Assembly (NCBI RefSeq): GCF_009687885.1
Contig: NZ_BLAF01000027.1
Coordinates: forward strand, 27,428-91,427
DNA length: 64,000 nt
Source of the DNA: Acrocarpospora pleiomorpha
GTDB lineage: Bacteria; Actinomycetota; Actinomycetes; Streptosporangiales; Streptosporangiaceae
Direction of reading: 5' to 3'
Of the stretch, positions 51,049-58,781 are shown one piece after another (within the stretch, counting starts at the first letter, position 1; each line of letters begins with the position of its first letter). Made by a program: the position numbers and the translations under genes. Below the pieces are notes generated by a model that had not been told where the DNA came from, searched no databases, and saw only the letters and a list, made by a program, of their open reading frames with translations.

Positions 51049-52818
51049 GTGGCCGAGTTCATGGGGATGGACCCAGCCGGGGTGCACGCGTTGATCCGGC
51101 GGTTGGAATCGGGGAAGAGCATTCTGGCGGGGATACGGCCGGGGCTGGAGGCCGCGATCGCCGAGGCGGGCGCGGATTGGGCCGGTGCAGGCGGGATCAC
51201 GGCGATGCACCGGGCATGGGCGTTCTTTCATGACTCGCAAGCGGACCTGCGATGGCGTCTTGAAGTGCTGCAGCAGGTGCTGCCCGATCGGCCACTCGGC
51301 CTGACGACGGTGAGCCTGCCGTTCGTGAGCCAGGAGCAGGCGGCCGCGGCGGGGAAGCGCGCGGGCATGACGTTGGCCGACGCGCTAGCCGCTCACCAGA
51401 CGGAGGACACGCCGCAGTCCTGGGCGAAGGTGGATGCGGCGCTGGCCGCCGCAGGCCTCGACGAGACGCGCGATCCCGCCTACGCGGCAGCGTTCCTACG
51501 CGCGCTGGGCGGAGTCGAGACCGTGCACACGATCTTCGGGAAGTGGATGGATTTCCACACCGCCGGCCCACGCCGCGGTCTCCGCGCGGAGATCTGGGCC
51601 ACGGCACAAGAGTCGCTGGGCGCGTTGGCAACCGCCTTCACCGCCGCGGAGGCATCCGACCGCCTTCCGGCGGGCTGGCGGGAAAACGTCCTGGCGCGCG
51701 CCGATCCGGCCACCCTGTCGGCCATAGTGGCGCTCGCCCGCCCTTCCGGGCCCTTCCTCAACGAGGTCGGCGTCCGCCAGTTCGGCTCGCGTGCCACCGG
51801 TTCGGCCCCCCTAATGATGGGCCCGGACTGGAACAGCGTCCTGGTGGCCCGCGCCTACACCGCCAACCCCGGGGCCCTGCAGAAGCTCCTGGCCGAGCAC
51901 GAGGAGATCGCCGGGAAGTTGCTCCGGCCCCAACTGGTCAAGGGCACCGGGACCAGTGAATTCCCTGCCCTGCTCGCCACGGCTCTGGGCCGCGCGCTGG
52001 ATTCTGGCATCGGTTCGGCGGCGACGCGCGAACGCGCCTGGATCAATCTGATCAACGCAGTCGGCTATGACGGCACGGAGAATCCGTCCGGCCACTTCGC
52101 CTCTTTTGAGAACTCACCTATCAACAAAGCCTTAGCCAAGAACCTGACACCGTACCTGGGCGAGTTGGCACGCGGCCAAATTTACGCCGATTCTCCGGAA
52201 CTGGGCCTGGTCCCGTCCGGTCCTTGGAAGGACTTACACGAGGATGTGGCGGCCCGGTTCGTGGGCGCCCTCATGCAGGACCCGGAAACCGCCAAGACGT
52301 TGCAGTCTGACTTCCACGCGTATGTCCGGGGTCTGGACATCGGCCAGGCCCATCCCTTCAGTTCTGATCCGGCCGAACGCGCCGACTACACCCGGCTGAG
52401 CGCGGAGGCAGGCGGGCTGTCGAATCTGCTGCTGGGCGGTTCCACCTACGCCGAGTTCAACGACGACGAGTTCAACGACCTGATCGCTGATGCCGCTCTT
52501 CTGCCGGTGACCTTCGGCCTCAACCGGCTCTTCAAGGATGCCAGCCCACTGGACAGCACTGCGGTCGACTACTACACCAACGGCCCGAAAGACGCGGTGG
52601 GTGACCTCCTCAAAGGTCGCCTCGACGCGGGAACCCCCGAAACGGCCGGAGTGGTGGCTGAGAGGATTATCGACTTTGAGGTCAGGGAATTGGAGAAGTC
52701 ACTGTCACGCCACGGGCATGATGCACTCACACTTGAAGATCGAGAGCAGCTCTGGCAGGCATTTCGAGGCCGCCTCTACCCTGCGCTGGTAAAGGCGCTT
52801 GAGGCCCGAGGAGGATAA
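51049..52818 (+). CDS. Large WXG100/DUF6571-like protein
   Basis: A 589-residue, mainly helical protein without signal peptide or membrane helices. Residues 1-75 resemble a WXG100-type helical hairpin: MDPAGVHALIRRLESG, then DWAGAGGITAMHRAW at the turn and a second helix with DLRWRLEVLQQV. The rest has patterns such as GPDWNSVLVARAYTANPGALQKLL and FPALLATALGRAL that recall the DUF6571 family of actinobacterial proteins, usually found with small WXG100 partners; this assignment is tentative. The next gene encodes such a small partner. No ESX/type VII secretion ATPase is in the window. GTG 51049 follows GGGAGG. Codon choice is somewhat less GC-biased than in neighbours. Confidence 0.75.
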   Translation: MAEFMGMDPAGVHALIRRLESGKSILAGIRPGLEAAIAEAGADWAGAGGITAMHRAWAFFHDSQADLRWRLEVLQQVLPDRPLGLTTVSLPFVSQEQAAAAGKRAGMTLADALAAHQTEDTPQSWAKVDAALAAAGLDETRDPAYAAAFLRALGGVETVHTIFGKWMDFHTAGPRRGLRAEIWATAQESLGALATAFTAAEASDRLPAGWRENVLARADPATLSAIVALARPSGPFLNEVGVRQFGSRATGSAPLMMGPDWNSVLVARAYTANPGALQKLLAEHEEIAGKLLRPQLVKGTGTSEFPALLATALGRALDSGIGSAATRERAWINLINAVGYDGTENPSGHFASFENSPINKALAKNLTPYLGELARGQIYADSPELGLVPSGPWKDLHEDVAARFVGALMQDPETAKTLQSDFHAYVRGLDIGQAHPFSSDPAERADYTRLSAEAGGLSNLLLGGSTYAEFNDDEFNDLIADAALLPVTFGLNRLFKDASPLDSTAVDYYTNGPKDAVGDLLKGRLDAGTPETAGVVAERIIDFEVRELEKSLSRHGHDALTLEDREQLWQAFRGRLYPALVKALEARGG

Positions 52819-52822
52819 AGCC

Positions 52823-53113
52823 GTGGCAGGTAATCCGCACCGGATTCTTCAGGAAGCGATGGAGAAGGAGGCTTTGGCCAGGATATTTGAGAGCCGCGCA
52901 GGAGAGCTTGAGGTGGTGTTCAAGGGTATTCTCATGGGTCCCGGCCGTAGCGGCGGGTATTGGACAGGAGGCGCCGCGGACAGGTTCGCTGACGCGTCAC
53001 ATCACCTCGACAAGGGGATGGCCGAACTTGTCGAAACATGCAGGATGACCGCGCGGAATCTTCGGCGAACAGCCGAGCAGCTTCGCGGGACCGCGATGCT
53101 GCCCACGTCGTGA
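52823..53113 (+). CDS. Small WXG100-like protein
   Basis: A 96-residue two-helix protein. The first helix is RILQEAMEKEALARIFESRAGELEVVFKGIL, the turn contains YWTGGAADRF (a W-x-G motif), and the second helix is DASHHLDKGMAELVETCRMTARNLRRTAEQL. Size and layout match ESX-type WXG100 proteins, which form dimers with each other or with larger partners. GTG 52823 has AGGAGG eight bases upstream, and the gene starts four bases after the large protein, so they are one operon. Secretion would need an ESX apparatus encoded elsewhere. Confidence 0.8.
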   Translation: MAGNPHRILQEAMEKEALARIFESRAGELEVVFKGILMGPGRSGGYWTGGAADRFADASHHLDKGMAELVETCRMTARNLRRTAEQLRGTAMLPTS

Positions 53114-53140
53114 GAGTAGACCGTCACTCTCCAGAGACCG

Positions 53141-53623
53141 TCACTCGCCAGGCTTGATGCAATCGGTCTTACCGACGATCAGGATGTGTGGTTCAGTAAT
53201 CCGTGCTGCGACCATGAATGTCACCGCGGATTCGGGCTTATGGAAGACGACCACTGACAAGTCGTTGTCCCAAAAATCGAGATTGTCAACGAGTTTGTCG
53301 TAGTTCATTACGAGAAGTGCGCCTTGAGCCGCTCCCGCCGCGAGGCCAGGATCTGGCCGTTCTGGATTGAGGAAGGTCCCTTGCGCGCGAAAGAATCGTT
53401 GTTTCGACCCGGGGACGCAGGCGGTATCCGAATCCTTTTCGGCTTTTTCGGTTATCCGAAACCGTCCCACACGCTGGACCAGATAAGACGCGAGAAGTTT
53501 TTCGCCATCGGTCACCAAATTGTGGGTCGCCATCGCGAGTGTCGGTGGTGGTGGTTCGGAGGAGCACCCCGTCAGCGTGACGAAACAGACTCCGGCAGCG
53601 GCGATTCGGGAAGCCAGCTTCAC
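53141..53623 (-). CDS. Lipoprotein of unknown function
   Basis: A 160-residue exported lipoprotein. The N-terminus KLASRIAAAGVCFVTLTGCS is a typical type II signal with lipobox LTGC, so Cys20 would be lipidated. The mature part is a mixed alpha/beta domain with two further Cys residues (DTACVPG and KTDCIKPGE), perhaps a disulfide. I recognise no family. GTG 53623 is chosen because it directly precedes the signal sequence; the frame is open upstream but unlikely. It is convergent with the WXG100-like operon, 27 bp away, and may be a functional companion of it. Confidence 0.75.
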   Translation of the reverse strand: MKLASRIAAAGVCFVTLTGCSSEPPPPTLAMATHNLVTDGEKLLASYLVQRVGRFRITEKAEKDSDTACVPGSKQRFFRAQGTFLNPERPDPGLAAGAAQGALLVMNYDKLVDNLDFWDNDLSVVVFHKPESAVTFMVAARITEPHILIVGKTDCIKPGE

Positions 53624-54116
53624 AGTCCGGACATTACCTGAATCGCCGCGTGTGCTGGATGAGTTAGCGGAACGTGCACGGCTCCGCGAAGGCAGGCGGG
53701 AGCCGTACGGATGAATGAGAACCATCCACGATGACTCAAGGCTTGGTCGGCTTGGCTGAGCGGTTCCAGCCTGCGGGGAATCTCTACCTGATCACCGTAT
53801 TCATGTTTCGCAGCGGCATGCTGTCCCTCCCGAAGCGCTCGGGTGAGCGACGGTCTCCGAAGTGGCCCGTCGGCGCCCTCGCTGGCCCTGTAGGTGATCC
53901 TTAATCCCGGTAGATAGACTGAACGAGACGATCATGAGGGTGCGGACGTGGCGGCGCTGTCCTGCGATCGTCGCCACCATACCGATGGTGCGGGCGTCAG
54001 CGCGGTGAGCACCTGTCGCCCCGGCGGGTATCCATCGGGCTAAAGGATCTATTTCATGGCAGCGAGAGCGTGGCCTCGGTGTCGTACCGTTGGCGCGCTG
54101 TCGAAGGAGGCCGCAC
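53624..54116. other. 493-nt region without a supported gene
   Basis: Neither strand shows a frame with a ribosome site and coding-like composition. A 57-codon frame from ATG 53730 lacks both. The upstream region of the lipoprotein gene and the promoter of the cupin gene must lie here. GC content is lower than in the neighbouring genes. Confidence 0.4.
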
Positions 54117-54578
54117 GTGAGTGTCTCAGAAGACGGATTCCATCGCAGTCTGTACCAGGTGAAGCGCACGTCCCTGTCTGGGCATACGGCGCAGACCGAT
54201 GGCATGCGGCGACTGGAGGCGGTGTCGGGAAGGACCGTTGGCTCGGAGAACCTGTGGATGGGGCAGACCCATGTCGCACCGGCCACCGCATCCGCCAACC
54301 ACCATCACGGCCGCTCCGAGACAGGGATCTATGTGGTCAGCGGCCATCCGCAGTTCGTCTTCCTCGACGAGACCGGCGACGGTGAGCCACGCGAGACCAC
54401 GCTGCGCACCGGTCCCGGCGACTACATCTATGTTCCGCCGTGGGTGCCGCACCGTGAGGAGAACCCCGACTCCGAAGAGGAGGCCGTGGTCGTCATCGCG
54501 CGCACCACGCAGGAGGCGATCGTCGTCAACCTGCCGGACCTGCGCTGGGTCGGCCCCGTCGGGACGACCTCGCTCTGA
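54117..54578 (+). CDS. Cupin-domain protein
   Basis: A 153-residue single-domain cupin. Motif 1 is ASANHHHGRSETGIYVVSGHP, with three His and a Glu for metal binding, and motif 2 is GPGDYIYVPPWVPHREEN, with the last His ligand. Such proteins are often small-molecule isomerases, dioxygenases or regulators; the substrate is unknown. GTG 54117 follows AAGGAGG by six bases. It stands alone between a gene-poor region and the convergent ABC exporter operon. Confidence 0.85.
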   Translation: MSVSEDGFHRSLYQVKRTSLSGHTAQTDGMRRLEAVSGRTVGSENLWMGQTHVAPATASANHHHGRSETGIYVVSGHPQFVFLDETGDGEPRETTLRTGPGDYIYVPPWVPHREENPDSEEEAVVVIARTTQEAIVVNLPDLRWVGPVGTTSL

Positions 54579-54733
54579 CGTCGGCAAATCATGATCGAGC
54601 TTTTCCGTCGCATCACAGGCGAACCAAGGATGTCCAGTTTCCGCCACACGAGCCGCTTGTCTCACCTTTAACTGGATCTAACTGGATCGGTGGGTAGGTG
54701 CCAGTCCATGGTCATCATCGGCGGTGCTACCCG

Positions 54734-56569
54734 CTATCGCGGCGGCGTTGGGTTGCCGACGGGGACGAATCCGGTGCCGGCCCGGTAGTTAGGGGACTGG
54801 TGGCGGAAGTAGGTGTTGTAGACCTGGCAGTAGCGGCCTCCGCGAGCCAGGAGGGTCGCGTGGTCGCCTTCCTCCACGATCTGGCCGTGGTCCAGCACGA
54901 TGATGCGGTCGACGTGCTCGATCGTGGACAGCCGGTGCGCGATGACGATTGAGGTCCGGCCGGCCAGCACGAGGTCGAGTCCTTCCTGGATCTGGGCCTC
55001 GGTCAATGGGTCGACGCTGGCTGTGGCTTCGTCGAGGACCACGATCGCCGGATCCTGGATCAGCAGGCGGGCCAGGGCGACGAGCTGGCGCTGGCCCATG
55101 GACAGGGCACGGCCGTGTTCGCCGACGTCGGTGAGCAAGCCGTGGGGCAGGGCGTCGAGCCAGTCGCCGCCCCCGACGGCCGCCGCGGCGGCGAGCACCT
55201 CCTCGTCGTCGGCCTCGGGTCTCGGGTAGCGGATGTTGTCGGCGACCGTGCCGCTGAACAGGAAGGGGACCTGCGGGACCGCGCCGATCTGCCGGCGGTA
55301 ACCGGCCAGGTCCAGGGTGCGGACGTCGTGATCGTCGATCAGCAGGCGGCCTTCCTGGAACTCGTAGAACCGGGTGATCAGCTTGCTGAGCGTCGACTTG
55401 CCCGCACCGGTGTGTCCGACGAGCGCCACGGTCTCACCGGCTTCGATGATCAGGTTGAAATCCCGGAGCACGGGACTGGCCGGGTCGTAGCCGAAGGTGA
55501 CGTCCTGGAACTCGATGCGGCCCGCCAGCGTCCCGGCGGGCTCCGCGGCGGTTTGCACCACGCGGGGCGGGGCGTCGATCAACGCGAAGACCCGCTCCGA
55601 AGCGGACAGGCCCTGCTGGAATTGGGACCAGAAGGCGGCGATGGACGTCAGCGGGAACCAGAAGAGCGCCACCCCTTGAAGGAAGAGATACCAGTCACCG
55701 GCGGACAGGCCGCCCGCTAGCACCGCTGTGCCGCCCAGGTGCACGAGCGCGACCGTCGCCAGCCCGGCCACCAGGAAGAGCACCGGGAAGATGGTGGAGA
55801 AGACGAACCCCTGCCTGAGCGTCACCTGGTAGCTCTGCCGGTTGATGGGCCGGAACTCGTCGTAGACCTGCTGTTCCTGGCGGAAGTTCTTGGCGACCGC
55901 GATGCCGCCCATGGTCTCCTGCAGGTTCGCGTTGACCCGGCTCAGCGAGCGCTGCGCTCTGCGGGTGCTGGCCCTGGCCAGGCGCCGGAAGAGCAGCGCC
56001 AGGCCCATCACGACCGGCACCACCAGCAGGGTCAGCAGGGCGAGCTCGATGCTGCGCAGGAACAGCAGAACGGTGACGAAGCCCACCATCAGGACCTGGC
56101 TGATCAGGTCCATCGTCAGCGTGGACACCGTGGCGAAGTCGTCGGTGTCGGACGTCACCCGGCTGACGATCCTGCCTGACGGCGTCTCGTCGTAGAACGA
56201 GAGATCGCGCTCCAGCACCGCGTCGAACGCGTCTTCGCGCAGGCCGAGGACGACGTCGCCGGTGACTCTCGCGCTGTACGCCTGCCGCACGAAGTTGAAC
56301 ACCCAGCCGAGCGCGCCGGCGAGCAGGAGCGCCGCCGTGAGCTGCCAGCCCACCTCGCCGATCGTGCCGTCCTCGATCGCGTCCACACCCCAGCTGGCCA
56401 CCAGCGGCATGGCCGCCTGGCTCGTCGAGGCCAGCACGATCATGACGGCCACCAGGAACATCGCACCCAGCTTCGGCCGGAAGTACGACGCGATTCGGCG
56501 GAGCAGGTCACGGTCGCGGTAGCCGCGGTCGTAATCTTCGGCGTCGAGGCCGTCCATGAGGAAGCCCAT
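54734..56569 (-). CDS. ABC exporter half-transporter, catalytic-site partner
   Basis: A 611-residue fused permease-ATPase. Six membrane helices occupy residues about 35-320. The ATPase has Walker A GHTGAGKST near residue 400, the signature LSMGQRQL, and Walker B IVVLDEATASVD with the catalytic Glu. Its partner, encoded immediately upstream, has Asp in place of that Glu, so the two should form a heterodimeric exporter with one active and one degenerate ATP site, like TM287/288 or BmrCD. Start ATG 56569 overlaps the upstream stop (TGATG). The substrate may be a drug or lipid. Confidence 0.9.
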   Translation of the reverse strand: MGFLMDGLDAEDYDRGYRDRDLLRRIASYFRPKLGAMFLVAVMIVLASTSQAAMPLVASWGVDAIEDGTIGEVGWQLTAALLLAGALGWVFNFVRQAYSARVTGDVVLGLREDAFDAVLERDLSFYDETPSGRIVSRVTSDTDDFATVSTLTMDLISQVLMVGFVTVLLFLRSIELALLTLLVVPVVMGLALLFRRLARASTRRAQRSLSRVNANLQETMGGIAVAKNFRQEQQVYDEFRPINRQSYQVTLRQGFVFSTIFPVLFLVAGLATVALVHLGGTAVLAGGLSAGDWYLFLQGVALFWFPLTSIAAFWSQFQQGLSASERVFALIDAPPRVVQTAAEPAGTLAGRIEFQDVTFGYDPASPVLRDFNLIIEAGETVALVGHTGAGKSTLSKLITRFYEFQEGRLLIDDHDVRTLDLAGYRRQIGAVPQVPFLFSGTVADNIRYPRPEADDEEVLAAAAAVGGGDWLDALPHGLLTDVGEHGRALSMGQRQLVALARLLIQDPAIVVLDEATASVDPLTEAQIQEGLDLVLAGRTSIVIAHRLSTIEHVDRIIVLDHGQIVEEGDHATLLARGGRYCQVYNTYFRHQSPNYRAGTGFVPVGNPTPPR

Positions 56570-58413
56570 CAGCGCGCCCCTCCCTGCTCGCTCGCCAGGA
56601 CCGGCGCTCCGGTCGTGTCCGTGACCTCGTCGTAGTGGGCGAAGATGCGCCGGTAGAGGCGGCTGCGCGCCAGCAGTTCGTCGTGTGTGCCGTAGTCGAC
56701 CAGCTCGCCGCGCCTGAGCAGCAGGACCTTGTCCGCCCAGCGGATCTGGGAGAGACGATGGGTGATCATGAGCGTGGTACGGCCGTCGAGAACGCGGCCG
56801 ATCGCCTGCTGGATCTTGTCTTCGGTGGCGGAGTCGATGGCGCTGGTCGAGTCGTCGAGCACAAGGATGGCCGGGTCGGTCAACAGCGCCCGCGCGATGG
56901 CCAGGCGCTGGCGCTGACCTCCCGAAAGGGTGACGCCGCGCTCGCCGATGACCGTGTCGTAGCCGTCGTCGAGCTCGGCGACGAACTCGGCGGCCTGGGC
57001 GTCCTCCGCCGCCCTGACGACGGACTCGCGATCGGCCCGCTGGCCCTGGCTGAAAGCGATGTTCTCGGCCACCGACCGGGAGAAGAGCACGATGTCCTGC
57101 TCGATGGTGGAGATCTGGGAACGCAGCGAATCTAGATCCCAGTCGCGCACGTCGACGCCGTCCACGAGGATCCGGCCCGAGGTGACGTCGTAGATCCGGG
57201 GGACGAGCTTCGTCAGCGTGCTCTTGCCCGAGCCGGTCTCGCCGACGATCGCCACCGTCTCGCCCGGGCGCACGGTGAACGTCACCCCGCGCAGCACCGG
57301 CTCCCCCTCCTCGTGGCCGAACGTCACGTCCTCGAAGACGATCTCCCCGCTGATGGGCGCGGTGTGGCCGTCGGCCCGCTGCTCCAGCTCCATCTCGGAG
57401 TTGATGATGCTCAGGATCCTGCGAGAGGACACGATGCCGATCTGGAGCATCGAGAAGGTGAAGATCGACATCTGGGTCGGGAAGGCCAGCATGCTCATGA
57501 GCCCCATGAAGGCGACCAGCTCGCCGATAGTGATGGCTCCCGCGGCCTGAAGGGAGAGGGCATGCCACAACGCCCCGGCCATCGCGAAGGCGAACAGGAG
57601 AGTCGGCAGGTAGCGGGCCTGGACCAGACCGTTGCGGACGAAAGAGTCACGGTAGAGGCGCGCCTGGGACCGGAACCGCCGCCGCTCCTGCCCTTCCTGC
57701 GCGGTCACTTTGATGACCTCGATGCCGCGCACCGCCTGGCTCAGCCCCGCGTTCAGGTCGCCGAACTGCTCGCGCATGCGGGTCGCCACCGGGTTGAGCT
57801 GCCGCATGTAATGCCAGAGCGAGAAGGCGAAGGCGACCGCGAAGACTGTGGGCACCAGCAGGAGGCGCGGGTCGATCACGCCGATGAAGAAGAAGGGCAC
57901 CAGGCCGTTGAGCCCGGAGTCGACGATCAGATCGGCGCCCGGCGTGACCATGATGGAGAGCTGCCGGATGTCATTGGCGGCCCGGGCCATGAGATCGCCG
58001 ACCCGTTGCCGGTTGTGGAAGGTCTGGCTCTTGCCCAGCAGGCTCACGTAGAGCTCGTCGCGGGCGTCACGCTCCAGCCGCTTGGCCAGAACCTCACTCG
58101 ACAGCCGCGCGACGAGGTCGAACAGGCCACGAGCCGTCACGATCGCCAGCAGCCCGAGCGCGATCAGGCCCAACGCGGACGACGGCTCCCCCCGCTCTCC
58201 CAGCACGGCGTCGAAGGCCGCGCCGGTAAGCTGCGGAACCGCGGCGTTGAGCACCACCATGACCAGCGACCCGCCAAGGAACCCGACCAGATGCATCGGA
58301 TGGCGGCGCAGATGCGACCAGAGCCACCGCACCGGCCCACGCCGGTCATACGACGGACCCGAAACGGAGAACTCCGAGCTACCGGTCGTCACAGCACGGC
58401 TCCCCTCGGCCAC
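56569..58413 (-). CDS. ABC exporter half-transporter, degenerate Walker B partner
   Basis: A 614-residue permease-ATPase with six membrane helices at about residues 40-330. Walker A is GETGSGKST near 410, the signature is LSGGQRQR, and Walker B reads ILVLDDSTSAIDS: Asp replaces the catalytic Glu. In heterodimeric exporters this pattern marks the subunit that builds the non-hydrolysing site. The D-loop and H-loop (THRLSQ) remain. It is first in a two-gene operon with the downstream half-transporter. Confidence 0.9.
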   Translation of the reverse strand: MAEGSRAVTTGSSEFSVSGPSYDRRGPVRWLWSHLRRHPMHLVGFLGGSLVMVVLNAAVPQLTGAAFDAVLGERGEPSSALGLIALGLLAIVTARGLFDLVARLSSEVLAKRLERDARDELYVSLLGKSQTFHNRQRVGDLMARAANDIRQLSIMVTPGADLIVDSGLNGLVPFFFIGVIDPRLLLVPTVFAVAFAFSLWHYMRQLNPVATRMREQFGDLNAGLSQAVRGIEVIKVTAQEGQERRRFRSQARLYRDSFVRNGLVQARYLPTLLFAFAMAGALWHALSLQAAGAITIGELVAFMGLMSMLAFPTQMSIFTFSMLQIGIVSSRRILSIINSEMELEQRADGHTAPISGEIVFEDVTFGHEEGEPVLRGVTFTVRPGETVAIVGETGSGKSTLTKLVPRIYDVTSGRILVDGVDVRDWDLDSLRSQISTIEQDIVLFSRSVAENIAFSQGQRADRESVVRAAEDAQAAEFVAELDDGYDTVIGERGVTLSGGQRQRLAIARALLTDPAILVLDDSTSAIDSATEDKIQQAIGRVLDGRTTLMITHRLSQIRWADKVLLLRRGELVDYGTHDELLARSRLYRRIFAHYDEVTDTTGAPVLASEQGGAR

Positions 58414-58490
58414 AGGTCAGCGACAACATCGAACCTGTTTTCTATCACCGACCCCCGACAGTTTCCCAACGGGTTTCCCGGCCCACGCCC

Positions 58491-58750
58491 CTAGCGGCTC
58501 ACAAGGACGCAGGAGTCCCGCCACACCGCCAGCTGGGCGGGGTTGTCCAGCAGGTTGCGTACCAGGCAGGTGGTGGTCTCGCCGCCCGCCGCCAGCGGCA
58601 GGCTGACGAACGACTTGATCGGGGTCCTTCATGGCGCGTTCCACGTCGGCGTACTGGCTGATGATGTAGCTGCCGTGGCCTCGTGCCCGAGCAGGGAATC
58701 TGGTCAGGTGGGAACGGCACTGGTTCAATTGCCTCGCATCACGCACGCTC
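58491..58750 (-). pseudogene. Decayed cytochrome P450 fragment
   Basis: On the minus strand three short stretches in different frames read as parts of a bacterial P450. VPFPPDQIP recalls the N-terminal region; HGSYIISQYADVERAMKDP matches the usual (ISRYADV-x-ALxDP) segment; and, one frame on, FVSLPLAAGETTTCLVRNLLDNPAQLAVWRD matches the I-helix with the oxygen-binding AGxxT, ending soon after in a TAG at 58491. The ExxR and haem-Cys regions are missing, and about 150 residues that should separate the segments are deleted. It is thus a non-functional remnant in the 368-bp gap upstream of the LAL regulator. Confidence 0.7.
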
Positions 58751-58781
58751 GGTCCATCAGGCCCAGCTGAGAGGCGTTTGA

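Noticed and set aside
53730-53903. 57-codon frame in the gap before the cupin gene
   Set aside because: No ribosome site, ordinary composition and no motif; only noted as the longest plausible small frame there.
55090-55110. LSMGQ instead of LSGGQ as a sign of a broken transporter
   Set aside because: Met at this position is tolerated in exporter signatures, and all other ATPase motifs of that subunit are intact.
58417-58746. Intact small gene upstream of the LAL regulator
   Set aside because: The frame joins P450-like and unrelated residues; the similarity jumps between frames, so it is annotated as a pseudogene.
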